From: a virus
Reading direction: 5' to 3' (one strand)
IMG/VR virus record: IMGVR_UViG_3300010354_000325
Location: 1-32,668 of that record
DNA length: 32,668 bases
Shown here: one piece after another, positions 27,301-32,668 of the stretch
Layout of the letters: every line of letters begins with the position of its first letter
Position numbering within the stretch: the first letter of the stretch is position 1
Made by a program: the position numbers and the translations under genes
The notes under the pieces: model-generated
What the model saw: only the letters and a program-made list of their open reading frames with translations
What the model was told of the DNA's origin: nothing
Databases searched by the model: none

Positions 27301-29723
27301 AAGTCAAAACTACATTACGTTTTGATCGTGTGCAATACACCACAGTGTTTAGAGAATGGGCTCCGCAAACTGCCTATGTTGCAGGGGAATATGTAAGTTA
27401 TCTAGGACAAGGTTACACAGTCAAATCTGATTTTTTCTCCAGTGCTAATTTTAATACTGTGTTTTTGACTCCGGTTGCTGCTGGTAGTTTTGATAATGCT
27501 AATGATAGAACCATGGGTTTCTACATTCAGACCCCGACCAACTCAGTACCCAAAGTACTTTATCAACTTATTCCTGGTATAAGTTCTTTGAATCCTGTAG
27601 CAGTAGGAAATATTCGACAAACAAATGATACAATATTATTCGGTGATACATTTGGATCGTCGGCTGGTTTATCTGCTGGAAATATCAAAGTAGCTGGTGG
27701 TAAATTTGTTGATAGAATATTCTCTCATTCACCAGAAGAATTATTGCCGGGATCAATATATGATAGTCTATCTATCAGAGTAGCAGAATTAACAGTTGCA
27801 GCCAGTTCTACTACTACAACCACTGCTCCTCCTGCCGGACCTAATGAATTGCACTTAGTTGGCGATAGCGAGTCAACCATAGAAGTGCCCTATATTGAGC
27901 GTCCGGTTGAAACCAGTGACAGTTTTGCTGTGGGCATACGCGGGGACGACAGCATAGGCGGTTTAAGTCCTATTGAAATTGAAGTTATAGAAAAACCGCC
28001 AAATAGTTCGGTAACTATATATCCGCAGAACTTTAGTTTGTTAACTGGGCAACAGAAACAAGTTTTCTTCCGTACTCAAAATGTCATGTTAGATGGTAAT
28101 GTCTGGTATGACCTTACTACTAATCATAATGATTTCAAGTTACTTGATAACAGTCCGGTTTGGAATGAACAAGTACGAGGAAACTTCAAGTTTAATGTTT
28201 CTGGCAATATTTTAGATCGTGCAAGTTCTATAGCACCTGCTATGACTGGAATCAATACAAGTCCTGGTGGTTACAATACTGTATGTATGTGGATGCGTTG
28301 GACCGGAGAACCCAACGGATTCCCAATGGAATGGAAAACTGGTTACAGATTATGGATGCCTGGTGGTGCACTAGGATTTAACAACGGATCTGGTGACCTA
28401 TATGGAGTAACCAGTAGCCAGTTCGCAATGTTTAAGAATTCTTGGGTATTTGTTACAGCAGTGTTCCATAATACAATTGGTGGAAGTACCTATGTCGGAT
28501 ATAACAAATTATATATAAACGATCGACAATTTACACTAACACAGGTAAATGGACCGGCTACTTCGGGCACAGCTGGAATCGGAATTACTATTGCTAACAT
28601 TACTAATCCTTCTGTGTCTCCGGATGACTACGAATTTGATGGAGACGTGTCTGAAGTGTTTGTCTATAACAGAGAATTAGATGCCGGCGAAGTTGAAGGA
28701 TTGTATTTCGCTACTAAACCGAGATATCCAGCACCACCGACTACAACTACAACATCAACAACAACTTCGACGTCGACTACAACCACTACTATAGCACCTC
28801 CTCCTCCATTGCCACCAGGTATTTCTGCCACTAATGCTGCTTGGGGTGGAAATGGCTTTGGGGGTACTGTAAATTATCGTGGAGGATATAGTGCAGCGAA
28901 AAGTCATATGGGTAATGGCGGCGGCGGATCGGCTAGTCCACTTGGTGGTGAAGGTGGATCTTGGGTTAGTCCTATAGGTGGTGAAGGTGATCATGGAACC
29001 GGTGCTTCGGGTGGTGGTTATACAACTGCTGGAATAGCAGGCACAGGGGCAAATCCTGGATATAGTGCCAGTGCTGTGCAAGCTACTGGTGTTGGTAATG
29101 GTGGCGGTGGAGTAGAAACAGATGGTGCTAACAGTGGCACAGCTCCAATCAATGGTGGTGATGGCACAGGTGGTTTGGTGCGAATAACAATTGCCGCAGG
29201 TACGTATACATTTACTACAGCTGATGTTACTGCATTTGGTGCTACAAGATTAGTTGCCAGTGGTCAAGGCATTGAGTGGGATAACAGTGCCAATACAAAT
29301 AAGAAAAATACTGCAAATGTTTATCAACACGCACTGGTAGGTAATTTCACAGTGCCTGTGGGAGTAACTGCTATTACTGTTGGCGTAATCGCCGGTGGAG
29401 GTGGCGGTGCTACTGGTCCTTGTGTTAATGCCGGCGGGGGCGGAGGTGGTGCATCTTTACTACAAAATTATGCAGTTGTGGCAGGACAGAATTTTGTAGT
29501 TAAAGCAGGTGCCGGTGGACAAGGTGGAAGACAACCTACAGATAGAGGATCAGCAGGAGGACCACCTTATGGAGTAAGTGATGCACCTTGGCGTGGTGGT
29601 TGGTCAAGTTTCTGCTCTTTTAATGGTACTGAAATTTTTTACGCCACTGGTGGAAACACAAGACCTGATAATTGTGCCAATGTACAAAACGCTGATTCGG
29701 CTTCGGCGAATACAAGAGATTAG
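15306..29723 (+). CDS. Giant modular baseplate/adhesin protein (4805 residues; T4 gene 7 position)
   Basis: One uninterrupted frame of 14.4 kb following gp6, where T4 has the 1032-residue gp7. The N-terminal part (LLPGIFQTDANRKFLGSTL, TNNHDRLF, LVNYKNYYWLP) and later blocks (YWRGIYRYFYDTDRPHTHPW) belong to a family I associate with aquatic T4-like phages, probably wedge or peripheral baseplate. Modules, by residue: cupredoxin-like 170-250; beta-barrel repeat GTVTIVGNKITGTGTNF 643-690; carbohydrate-binding CBM5/12-like 1850-1896; SGNH-hydrolase-like about 2245-2445 (GFND 2330-2333, DGIH 2419-2422, serine missing); beta-sandwich 3560-3780; ILEI/PANDER-like 3785-3925; second CBM5/12-like 4015-4058; Thr/Pro linker 4169-4178; LamG/lectin-like 4266-4470; Thr/Pro linker 4479-4507; Gly-rich 4508-4805. 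The C-terminal modules are adhesin-type, so host contact is likely. It ends in adjacent in-frame stops TAG TGA. Baseplate role fairly sure; gp7 homology is a guess from position. Confidence 0.7.
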   Translation: MAVSRKTLKLLPGIFQTDANRKFLGSTLDQLISEPNFRRINGYVGKTIGPGFQTTDGYVVENSASRQNYQLEVGLVARNANGRVENFANYQDLLNQLSYYGAITNNHDRLFNNQSYAFTPPIDLDKLVNYKNYYWLPAGPEEIRIGTLQVFPGTTYNFIDQTTHFSVDVAGTQPTPRLILQRGVTYTFNASCFGGNLFIQSEPGKSGTKKYAPNVSSRQVAGVTNNGSSTITFTPPLEGSQDLLLRYPLVDQVEYALGTGQSLTTLDNAVWTFGIGMNSNLNGDQFYPDNTEVVFVATNNATNTDWVDRNGQVIPVDRRTGVFKMSVIKYSGQPARVQLDFVRAISNNTRLRVNQGVNKGKEFYNNAGSYAEFNGITGESSILFYQHSGKNITGEIHIIDRAYPTIDVNAILGAVTYTTPDGITFSNGMKVTFDDTINPVQYRNRTFIVEGVGTAIKLVELSTLLAPEITENLVQTAFEVKQFDVGKYDETFYGSRIPDYIVTNRASLDKNAWSRINRWFHKDVITESLRRNGYQEDLSGFANAQRPIIEFDADLQLYKSGRIFAGFVNHFFDSSNTYVARGQQRVFDDALGILNNLKFADLSAYNLDLKPGETAVFGNDKSVAVRKKVYSINQLDQVASVVFDGLITGTVTIVGNKITGTGTNFVTQLAIGTDVYAADNAYLGRISEIKGINEALLQNPINFAFANRTGLKFNQARIVLAAQKDLTDYDIVVGFDGTNTGNSFYLIGNTWYQAQRKLGINQPPLFDIVNDRGISLDTAYTESSFAGSYIFGYKQTTGIPDPVLGFALDYSDPTELSGDILFKNYYDSDTFEYRPQLVLENRVKLSTNLGFIKKITGRFSFVRSNCYTPVGEFSRQYQHIRAQYDAVTNYFEIGRQPRAEVGKRPTVKVFVNNNQLQLTSSTVPEYRTELVGNRVALVIDYNLLTKGDKIDIFIYADGASSLGYYEIPTNLEINPFNIGVQEISFGQYRSNLKKIGENNRFLVGNIFQSNNIRDLNTKNVPGTILQHSGSLVPAMAFLTNNQINFINACDFAAKEYTRFKNKFLDAANNYLDRDITQVPVIVDEILQRLTEVKNEKFAWHYSDMVPFGGKNQITNRRVTAGVQRIYNLTGTYLDQPSNVAMLVYINNKILSRDRDYTLQDKLLTISNSVLLKEGDVLTIKEYYDTDGCYVPETPTKLGMYPKFIPEKLFDESFSSPMYVIQGHDGSLLPAFNDIRDSIVLELETRIYNNIKVGYTETLFNRRRYSPGRYRSTEYTRSEFNSVLSLEFLKWVGENSLDYTTNSFFDSNDEWSWNYNQAKDLDGMRVPGYWRGIYRYFYDTDRPHTHPWEMLGYSIKPTWWSTYYSWTDPEKRRALISAIETGRTLSPGVNNFLTNINSSYARPGFATVNPVDNNGQLIPPQQVMISGFDSERLSGNFTIGDFGPVESAWTKTSEYAFAEQRAFALLKPAQFFALYIDTHKNLFNAAINQYVVRSTTARYDFKQLTINGEFRNNQIQRSSSYVNWIHGYLTGIGIDAAPRIRTLVDSASLNLSYKFGGFTNKNYINVLANQISLTSKSQSLVIPEESYTIHLHKSLPIESVAYSAVIIERTSRGFSVNGYDQKFPYFTIIPSQTTGTSNQVTILGETVILFEKFLPQKIKIPYGFEFTSLQQVSDFLISYQRYLSAQGIIFDTYDAGLGTVRNFTLSVQEFITWAKQGWKSGNILVLSPIVDTISIFSQNFVVDHIDNYVYGSQIVGTNYNIIRNNDFTVLRDNKRTTITTISGQTIALIRLNLIQYEHVLLLDNISIFNDIIYKAEVGNRQQRIKLLGSVTDSWDGELTPPGFVYSDGKVDKWQANFDYKKGEIVEYKSRFFSALQDIEGSDSFNFNYWTRLDSSFREGLLPNFSQNAAKFTDIYDVDTLPYDENLTQYSNSLIGYRTRSYLDNLGLDPVSQIKFYQGYIKDKGTMNAVTAFERGVFNNVENAIEIYEEWGARLGVYGAIDNNPEYSFILQNSKIDDNPMLYQMVDANQSADNHLFNTIKPRDLQIYPDNYSPHIFKNRNKFESRIWNIEMFGDGTMNGKLVEKDRYAIDVIKRRGYSIDIQQTGAYSLMVTGPFDQEFAKTVGPQGTFQIYFTSAYPNEQLFMTIETPTASDVELSRSQGDEQVYTSTDVVYANSDVWAAFTTNDYFERVYVTLEPALYPDAPRTMTQQGSAFYPDEVKMGENIFLEVTSLFEQEEVYWSFEEVSDQEVPGDFTEGLGDQINTSNDKTQGRVGQTPDFMLFNALEKDFEVSVTSKAAEVSTTKMLLDGTDGVNKVWPDSVEADIVIINHGFNDAKMGVPVETYRQNLVTLRQRLPKNKVVVWQTPLRIDKSNPYTNFAPVGTNDLTAYAAAMITVANDFGDYVADVFNNEELRNHLAIDGIHPTQEGYRIIVEDILQPVVRQAIGDQIRGQYKYYEDDIKTAGYVMLDEVDSLVFDIRNYREFDSNLLANLTRGYKIWVAKDFDNDWQVYRAYISPVQITAARADLDNKLVFTCTAPHRLHIADMVAVRGVSNLVDGFYQVFTVTDVEFVVIKTGLANDFSITGSRANLIDLEKLRFRNHAELAAYTPKYGWIADNKFDLPRAESKDIIYIDETGLPNSWAVYRPAISDFTYNNIFFSNVIVSNVYSIVGINCEVANSLVTAAEYSDVINFCVFGIEDGEELYYTIEDATEDDIDRDAVIGGETVTVKENAVSIENIQYDYVKLRSADNIVDIESINNIYLYNNKNKQILSRVDLFDPAKGRILGQARADIDIISNRDPAAYRVTDASTDFYFSEEVFWGQDQVGTYWWNTDNSRYIDYELGDLKYRTDNWGRLFPGSTIEVYEWFASDVLPSVHVAQGLEGTPLFANDEYYSDTVYLDKETGSFRTKYYFWVKSRTNKSNQSKNNSTASLEAMIRDPLIQGYPYLAALRDDAVAVYNAGTYLNNDETILYISSKRLVTDQIIHSDFVLLQDGNPAVRFPEALENKLIDSLVGSDTTNNLVPNPLLIEQKKLGLGVRPQQTLIADKRRARSNIIKYINDILIQYPVVSKIVNNKGIFSDNFFASEAEPAGNTYTAAVETKDQIYDPEQTVPTMLILVKSDVTLGGLWALYSRTGTVGEYPAAYNTQIRLVKKQSFDVTTLWKFHDWYLPGYTKNTQPDVIVEEFKDVYKLDLVHGIIVKVKNNTNSILPYGNIINDYEETQGDWELYRFDAIPGGRFNPVLIGLANKTLQISDTVSDFEGFDAFDFDVDVYDNRKDIELRYILAGLKSEIFVNELKDEYTKMLFTMVDYILAEQKYIDWFFKTSFISVKHSTRELTRLTSTVSNYQKNVEDYVSEIKPYRTKIREFISSYDNVENYVSNVTDFDVPAYYDKELKVFRSPDGTYFERDILRLARPEYQAWNQNYRYTIDELAISRPGYGFQNFDTGAAITPAIEILRTDNSPGLEANAEVKIDNINYGINKVYMVSTGENYTSTPVVKIIGTGSSRPSDDDKYVFTVVSQGYSYYTLNLDKKLSFGLYGNFNADTLTKNYARSLVSPIAWTTGTGSTGNFIKHGLDSENHRKRDLDPWMMENLVWETRPAGDGNNDGGYTTNFFTIDPTKTYRSVVWMRRNSSANGGTFNHGVYTDGTWPTSGAGTGSIRRLVDGVGVSDAVWSGRNVADYYMGEWYLHVGHIFPSSHTGTTAHPDSGIYTRTGGRVYTNNGSIDDGKFPPNAAQAMQRVHHSFCSDTDTRAQFVYPRFEVVDGTEPSVYHLLRFGPYADVKHSVANRGYHMHRIRRADGYVAFSRIYDIYLESNAGYTGYTTKDLVIDLNATTDDYVVVVHTYDEPSRNRLNNNLHLAMQRCGASVEMFGKPGTPAPNFRFRGSYILVGVPGCGAGRGIEHYAGSVDNADDAYCSVTFKIERGYMAALSSNPRHYKFNYPFQLPALPNTGQSYTYGERIYVYDGFTWRGTKVITPSLPNSRMPASTVLTPRLTNRTVRKVKTTLRFDRVQYTTVFREWAPQTAYVAGEYVSYLGQGYTVKSDFFSSANFNTVFLTPVAAGSFDNANDRTMGFYIQTPTNSVPKVLYQLIPGISSLNPVAVGNIRQTNDTILFGDTFGSSAGLSAGNIKVAGGKFVDRIFSHSPEELLPGSIYDSLSIRVAELTVAASSTTTTTAPPAGPNELHLVGDSESTIEVPYIERPVETSDSFAVGIRGDDSIGGLSPIEIEVIEKPPNSSVTIYPQNFSLLTGQQKQVFFRTQNVMLDGNVWYDLTTNHNDFKLLDNSPVWNEQVRGNFKFNVSGNILDRASSIAPAMTGINTSPGGYNTVCMWMRWTGEPNGFPMEWKTGYRLWMPGGALGFNNGSGDLYGVTSSQFAMFKNSWVFVTAVFHNTIGGSTYVGYNKLYINDRQFTLTQVNGPATSGTAGIGITIANITNPSVSPDDYEFDGDVSEVFVYNRELDAGEVEGLYFATKPRYPAPPTTTTTSTTTSTSTTTTTIAPPPPLPPGISATNAAWGGNGFGGTVNYRGGYSAAKSHMGNGGGGSASPLGGEGGSWVSPIGGEGDHGTGASGGGYTTAGIAGTGANPGYSASAVQATGVGNGGGGVETDGANSGTAPINGGDGTGGLVRITIAAGTYTFTTADVTAFGATRLVASGQGIEWDNSANTNKKNTANVYQHALVGNFTVPVGVTAITVGVIAGGGGGATGPCVNAGGGGGGASLLQNYAVVAGQNFVVKAGAGGQGGRQPTDRGSAGGPPYGVSDAPWRGGWSSFCSFNGTEIFYATGGNTRPDNCANVQNADSASANTRD
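27810..27824 (+). repeat. Thr-codon linker repeat 1 (giant protein)
   Basis: A run of ACT/ACA/ACC codons encoding TTTTT, followed by Ala/Pro. It separates the CBM-like region from a beta domain leading to the LamG-like module. Its 12-mer at 27813-27824 is identical to one at 28776-28787. Confidence 0.7.
28740..28790 (+). repeat. Thr/Ser-codon linker repeat 2 (giant protein)
   Basis: A 17-codon run of Thr with a few Ser codons, followed by a Pro-rich stretch (APPPPLPPG). It joins the LamG-like domain to the Gly-rich C-terminus. Base composition is low complexity (ACN repeats), while the frame stays open. Confidence 0.75.
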
Positions 29724-29738
29724 TGAAAGCTCAATAAA

Positions 29739-32668
29739 ATGGCAATTTTTTTTAATGAAGGTCAATCTGGAGCAGGTTCGAACTTAAGTAAATGGAATCG
29801 TAACGACACCTATACAATGTCGTCGATTTCTGGTATAACTGGACCTGTTGTTTGTCATGGACCATCACCTGGGCAGTATACTCTTACAATTAATAATATA
29901 CCCGCACACGCTAGATTACGTTATTCGGTTTACTGGCATTTTGTTGACAGTTTAGATAACGAGCTTAGTTATATCATGATTGATGGTGTAATATGGGCGG
30001 AGTTTAGAAAATCTGGCTTTGGTGGTATTAGCCCTCCAACATACACCATTAATAAATTCACGTCATCTACCTGGAATCCTGCAAATTATAGTTACGCACC
30101 GTGGGGATCAAATAATACATTAAATGGTTATGTTGCATTTGATACTGGTTGGTTTGATCATACTTCTAGCACGCTGTTCGTAGATCACATTTTAGGACAT
30201 GATCAAAGCCAGCCCGACGAAGCCATGTACCTAAGTCATGTCATGTTAGAATACTATTCAGAGGTGGCAAATTTACCAACTTCGGGATTAATTTTGCGAT
30301 TAGATGCTGGTATTGTTGATTCTTTTCCTGGTAAACAAAAATTTGTATTTAGAGCTAAAAGAACAGGCACTACAGAATCCGTTATATTTACACACTATCA
30401 TCGAGCTAACTCTCTGCCAGTAACAACATCTACATCGGGATTTTTTACTCCGCCTGCTCCTAGGATACGTGCAACTACCACCACGACCACAAGTACTACA
30501 AGTACCACAACTGAACCACCTACTCCGATTACAATAAATATTTCTTCAAATTTACCAAATCCAATTTTAGCACATCAGAAACCGCAAATTACTTTTACGT
30601 TTAACTTACCGGTCGTTGTTTTTGAATCTGCTAATGTTGTAGCACAAGGTTCGGGTATTCTTGACAATTTTAATTACGTGGCCGGATCAACTACAGGGTA
30701 TGCTAGTTTTACCCCAACACCTGACGTTTTAGGGTCCTATACTATTTTTATACCTGTGCCAAATATTACAGGTACTAATGGTGCTGTTAATCAATTTAGT
30801 AATATTCTTACGTTGAATGTGAATTCTGTTAGACCAGAAATGCTTATAACTACGTCAGATGCTTTATTGATTGCCGGTGAAGTTGCTAATCTTACATTCA
30901 CCAGTAGTAATAACACTTCAAACTTTTCAAGCACAGATATTAATCTAGTTGGACCCGGTACCTTTGATTCTTTCACTGCTGTAAGTGGTACCGTTTATCA
31001 TGCCAATGTATATCCGCGTGCTAGTTGGGTTGGCGAAATAGAAGTTAATGTTGCTGCAAGATCCTTTACTAATGTAGTTGGCAATTTCAATAAGCCTAGC
31101 AACGTATTAAAAATTCCAATCGATACTAGAATACCCTCTATGGTAATTACCACAGACGATTCGTTCCTTACCTATAACCAAACCGCAACATTGACTTTCA
31201 CCAGTAACCTAGCCACTACAAACTTCGTACGTGGTGATGTAACAACAGTTGGTAAAGGGGTTTTAGGGGCATTATCGGGATCAGATGCTGTTTATACTTC
31301 AGTCTACACTCCGCAGGCAGATGAAATTGCGATTTCGGCAAGCAATTATAATCAACCCAGCGGCGAGTGGTCTTCATTTATTGAATTAAATGGTACCGTA
31401 GTTACTACTGTGGGTCGTGGGCACATGGCTGCTGTGTTTGATACCAGTCAAGGTAATATACGATTCGTTTCGTCAACTACCAAAGATACGTATGGCACAC
31501 CATCAGATATAACAGATTTGATAGCTTATTTGTCCGCAGTGCCGGCCGGAAATCTCCTAGTAATGACTTCTTTTGATGCCACGACAGTAGATACAGCGTT
31601 GAGAACTACATTAAACTCTGACTTTGGCGGTGTTCGTTCGGAAACATGGTCGGCAATTCGTTATAGCCATGTATTTGTTGGTTACAAGAGTTTAGCGGGC
31701 AGAACTGCTTATGAAGACATAATCTTTACGGGCACAGAAGGGACATTGTTAGCTAATGTTTATGGAATAGCTGGATCTTTCATGGCCAATGTTATGGCTG
31801 CAACATACACTAGCGCTAATGGTAACCCAAATACTTCTTCTAATGATTTGAGTTTGACCTACGATACTGAACGTCCCAACATGTCAATTTATTCTAATGA
31901 CCAATACTTGACATATGGAGAAACAAGCGTTGTGTATTTCGTAGCTACACAACCCACAACTGACTTTGCATTTGGTGACATTGTTGTTTCCGGCGATGGT
32001 GCATTATCTGGGTTCACTGCTGTTTCGAATATGGTATATACAGCGACCTTAACGCCTACTACAAATACAACGGGTGCAATTTATATCTCCGTACCAGATT
32101 CATCGTTTACTAACTCAGTAGGTAATCCTAACCTTGCCAGCCGTATAGTGAAGATAGAAGTTATGACTGTTACAACAAGTACTTCTACCTCAACCACTAC
32201 TACAGAAGCTCCTGGTATATCAACGACTACTACAACAGCATCTGGATCTGGAACTACTACAACTACCACAGACTCGGGATCTGGAACTACTACAACTACC
32301 ACAGACTCAGGAGCTGGAACTACAACTACTACAACAGCATCTGGAGCTGGAGCTGGAACTACTACAACTACAACAGCATCTGGAGCTGGAACTACTACAA
32401 CTACAACTACCGCAGTATGTGATTCGAGTGTAATGGTTTATTCTAATGGTATTGACTTTACAATATGTCCATCATGCGATTACAATTTAGGAGCAGGCAC
32501 TCGGGGTGTATACACAGCAACAAACTTCTCTGGTGCAACAAGTTATTCTATATCAACCATTGCTGCTACCTCAGCAGCCGCTTCACAAGCCGGACCTTTT
32601 GCTACTGGTCTGACTACCTTTACAAGAACTACCTTAGCTGATAATACCTATTATGTAACTGTAAGAGA
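29739..32668 (+). CDS. Modular tail-fibre/adhesin-like protein, 3' end cut by window edge
   Basis: Open frame from ATG 29739 to the window end (976 codons seen), in the same frame as the giant protein upstream. Modules, by residue: N-terminal beta-sandwich about 20-175 with RYSVYWHFVDSLDNE and DTGWFDHTSS, seen in aquatic phage virion proteins; Thr/Ser linker 246-258; Ig-like repeats 264-365, 365-463 and 711-810 of the Big_12 type (e.g. GDGALSGFTAVSNMVYTATL, SFTNSVGNPN); a further repeat starting at 461 that is interrupted by an ILEI/PANDER-like domain at about 559-663 (RGHMAAVFD, TSFDATTVDTALRTTL, YSHVFVGYKSLAGR) and resumes at TYTSANGNPN; a Thr-rich tandem-repeat linker to about 892; then a Cys-containing domain (CDSS, ICPSC). 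This layout suits a fibre or peripheral baseplate adhesin. No Shine-Dalgarno site precedes the ATG. The T4 counterpart is unclear. Confidence 0.75.
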   Translation, partial: MAIFFNEGQSGAGSNLSKWNRNDTYTMSSISGITGPVVCHGPSPGQYTLTINNIPAHARLRYSVYWHFVDSLDNELSYIMIDGVIWAEFRKSGFGGISPPTYTINKFTSSTWNPANYSYAPWGSNNTLNGYVAFDTGWFDHTSSTLFVDHILGHDQSQPDEAMYLSHVMLEYYSEVANLPTSGLILRLDAGIVDSFPGKQKFVFRAKRTGTTESVIFTHYHRANSLPVTTSTSGFFTPPAPRIRATTTTTTSTTSTTTEPPTPITINISSNLPNPILAHQKPQITFTFNLPVVVFESANVVAQGSGILDNFNYVAGSTTGYASFTPTPDVLGSYTIFIPVPNITGTNGAVNQFSNILTLNVNSVRPEMLITTSDALLIAGEVANLTFTSSNNTSNFSSTDINLVGPGTFDSFTAVSGTVYHANVYPRASWVGEIEVNVAARSFTNVVGNFNKPSNVLKIPIDTRIPSMVITTDDSFLTYNQTATLTFTSNLATTNFVRGDVTTVGKGVLGALSGSDAVYTSVYTPQADEIAISASNYNQPSGEWSSFIELNGTVVTTVGRGHMAAVFDTSQGNIRFVSSTTKDTYGTPSDITDLIAYLSAVPAGNLLVMTSFDATTVDTALRTTLNSDFGGVRSETWSAIRYSHVFVGYKSLAGRTAYEDIIFTGTEGTLLANVYGIAGSFMANVMAATYTSANGNPNTSSNDLSLTYDTERPNMSIYSNDQYLTYGETSVVYFVATQPTTDFAFGDIVVSGDGALSGFTAVSNMVYTATLTPTTNTTGAIYISVPDSSFTNSVGNPNLASRIVKIEVMTVTTSTSTSTTTTEAPGISTTTTTASGSGTTTTTTDSGSGTTTTTTDSGAGTTTTTTASGAGAGTTTTTTASGAGTTTTTTTAVCDSSVMVYSNGIDFTICPSCDYNLGAGTRGVYTATNFSGATSYSISTIAATSAAASQAGPFATGLTTFTRTTLADNTYYVTVR
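30474..30512 (+). repeat. Thr/Ser-codon linker repeat 3 (fibre gene)
   Basis: Encodes TTTTTTSTTSTTT followed by EPP. It links the N-terminal beta-sandwich to the Ig-like repeats, with the same codon style as the linkers in the gene upstream. Confidence 0.7.
32244..32414 (+). repeat. 33-base tandem repeat encoding a Gly-x-Gly-Thr6 linker
   Basis: Five consecutive in-frame units. Units 1, 2, 3 and 5 are 33 bases (11 codons) and unit 4 is 39 bases, with two extra codons (Gly-Ala). They encode GSGTTTTTTDS twice, then GAGTTTTTTAS, GAGAGTTTTTTAS and GAGTTTTTTTA. Units 1 and 2 differ at a single base (TCG versus TCA in the last codon), suggesting recent duplication by slippage. The length differences are whole codons, so the frame is kept. 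Confidence 0.85.

Noticed and set aside
28755-29081. Minus-strand open frame of 108 codons, Ser/Thr-rich
   Set aside because: Antisense of the Thr linker and Gly-rich region of the giant protein; composition is explained by that.
29440-29723. Diversity-generating retroelement variable region at the end of the giant protein
   Set aside because: No adenine-biased variable codons, no template repeat and no reverse transcriptase in the window.
29578-29787. Alternative frame across the end of the giant protein, as a frameshift continuation
   Set aside because: The 69-codon product has no Gly-rich or other continuation of the tip domain, and the main frame stays protein-like to the TAG.
32081-32302. 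Minus-strand open frame rich in Val and Pro-Asp-Pro
   Set aside because: It is the antisense of the Thr-codon tandem repeats of the fibre gene, not an independent protein.
32244-32414. CRISPR-like array
   Set aside because: Units are contiguous, in-frame, encode a Gly/Thr linker and have no unique spacers.

Overview
This window is a piece of a T4-like (contractile-tailed) bacteriophage genome, most like the T4-type phages of aquatic bacteria. The evidence is a syntenic run of recognisable T4 core genes: a recombination pair (gp46/gp47) and the late sigma factor gp55 on the minus strand, then a long plus-strand baseplate block in the order gp48 - gp53 - hub candidate - gp5 - gp25 - gp6 - giant structural protein - fibre-like protein. 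The DNA is AT-rich, genes are packed end to end (several one-base TAATG overlaps), and TAG, TAA and TGA are all used as stops, so a standard code fits. The host cannot be named from the sequence. Short gp53, an oversized gp6, ILEI-like, Ig-like, LamG and Gly-rich modules and Thr-rich linkers all recall marine and freshwater T4-like phages rather than enteric T4.

Layout. Positions 1-4005, minus strand: gp55 is transcribed first, then a methyltransferase-like gene, gp47 and gp46 (which runs off the left edge). Positions 4006-4101: a short divergent control region. Positions 4102-15295, plus strand: baseplate tube cap (gp48), wedge (gp53), a probable hub protein, a lysozyme-less spike (gp5), gp25, and a 1597-residue gp6 carrying extra domains. 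Positions 15306-29723: one open frame of 4805 residues that fills almost half the window. It starts with a baseplate-type core and ends in a chain of adhesin-type modules. Positions 29739-32668: a second modular fibre-like gene, open at the right edge. No gene-free stretch exceeds about 100 bases, and I see no tRNA, rRNA, CRISPR array, insertion sequence or integrase.

How it fits together. gp55 would direct RNA polymerase to late promoters, and candidate TAAATA-type late elements lie about 20 bases upstream of gp48 and gp6. gp46/gp47 form the SbcC/SbcD-type nuclease of phage recombination-dependent replication. The plus-strand genes build the baseplate from tube cap and hub out to wedges, and the two last giant genes probably supply the peripheral, host-facing structures.

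Points most worth a second look: (1) the 4805-residue protein and the following fibre gene lie in the same frame, separated only by a tandem TAG TGA and four sense codons; (2) an SGNH-hydrolase-like domain in the giant protein keeps GxND and DxxH but lacks the nucleophile serine; (3) an ILEI/PANDER-like domain appears to be nested inside an Ig-like repeat; (4) gp55 seems to start at ATT behind a strong Shine-Dalgarno site; (5) the spike protein has lost its central lysozyme but carries a C-terminal domain resembling tail-associated peptidoglycan hydrolase domains; (6) short Thr-encoding DNA repeats punctuate the adhesin modules.
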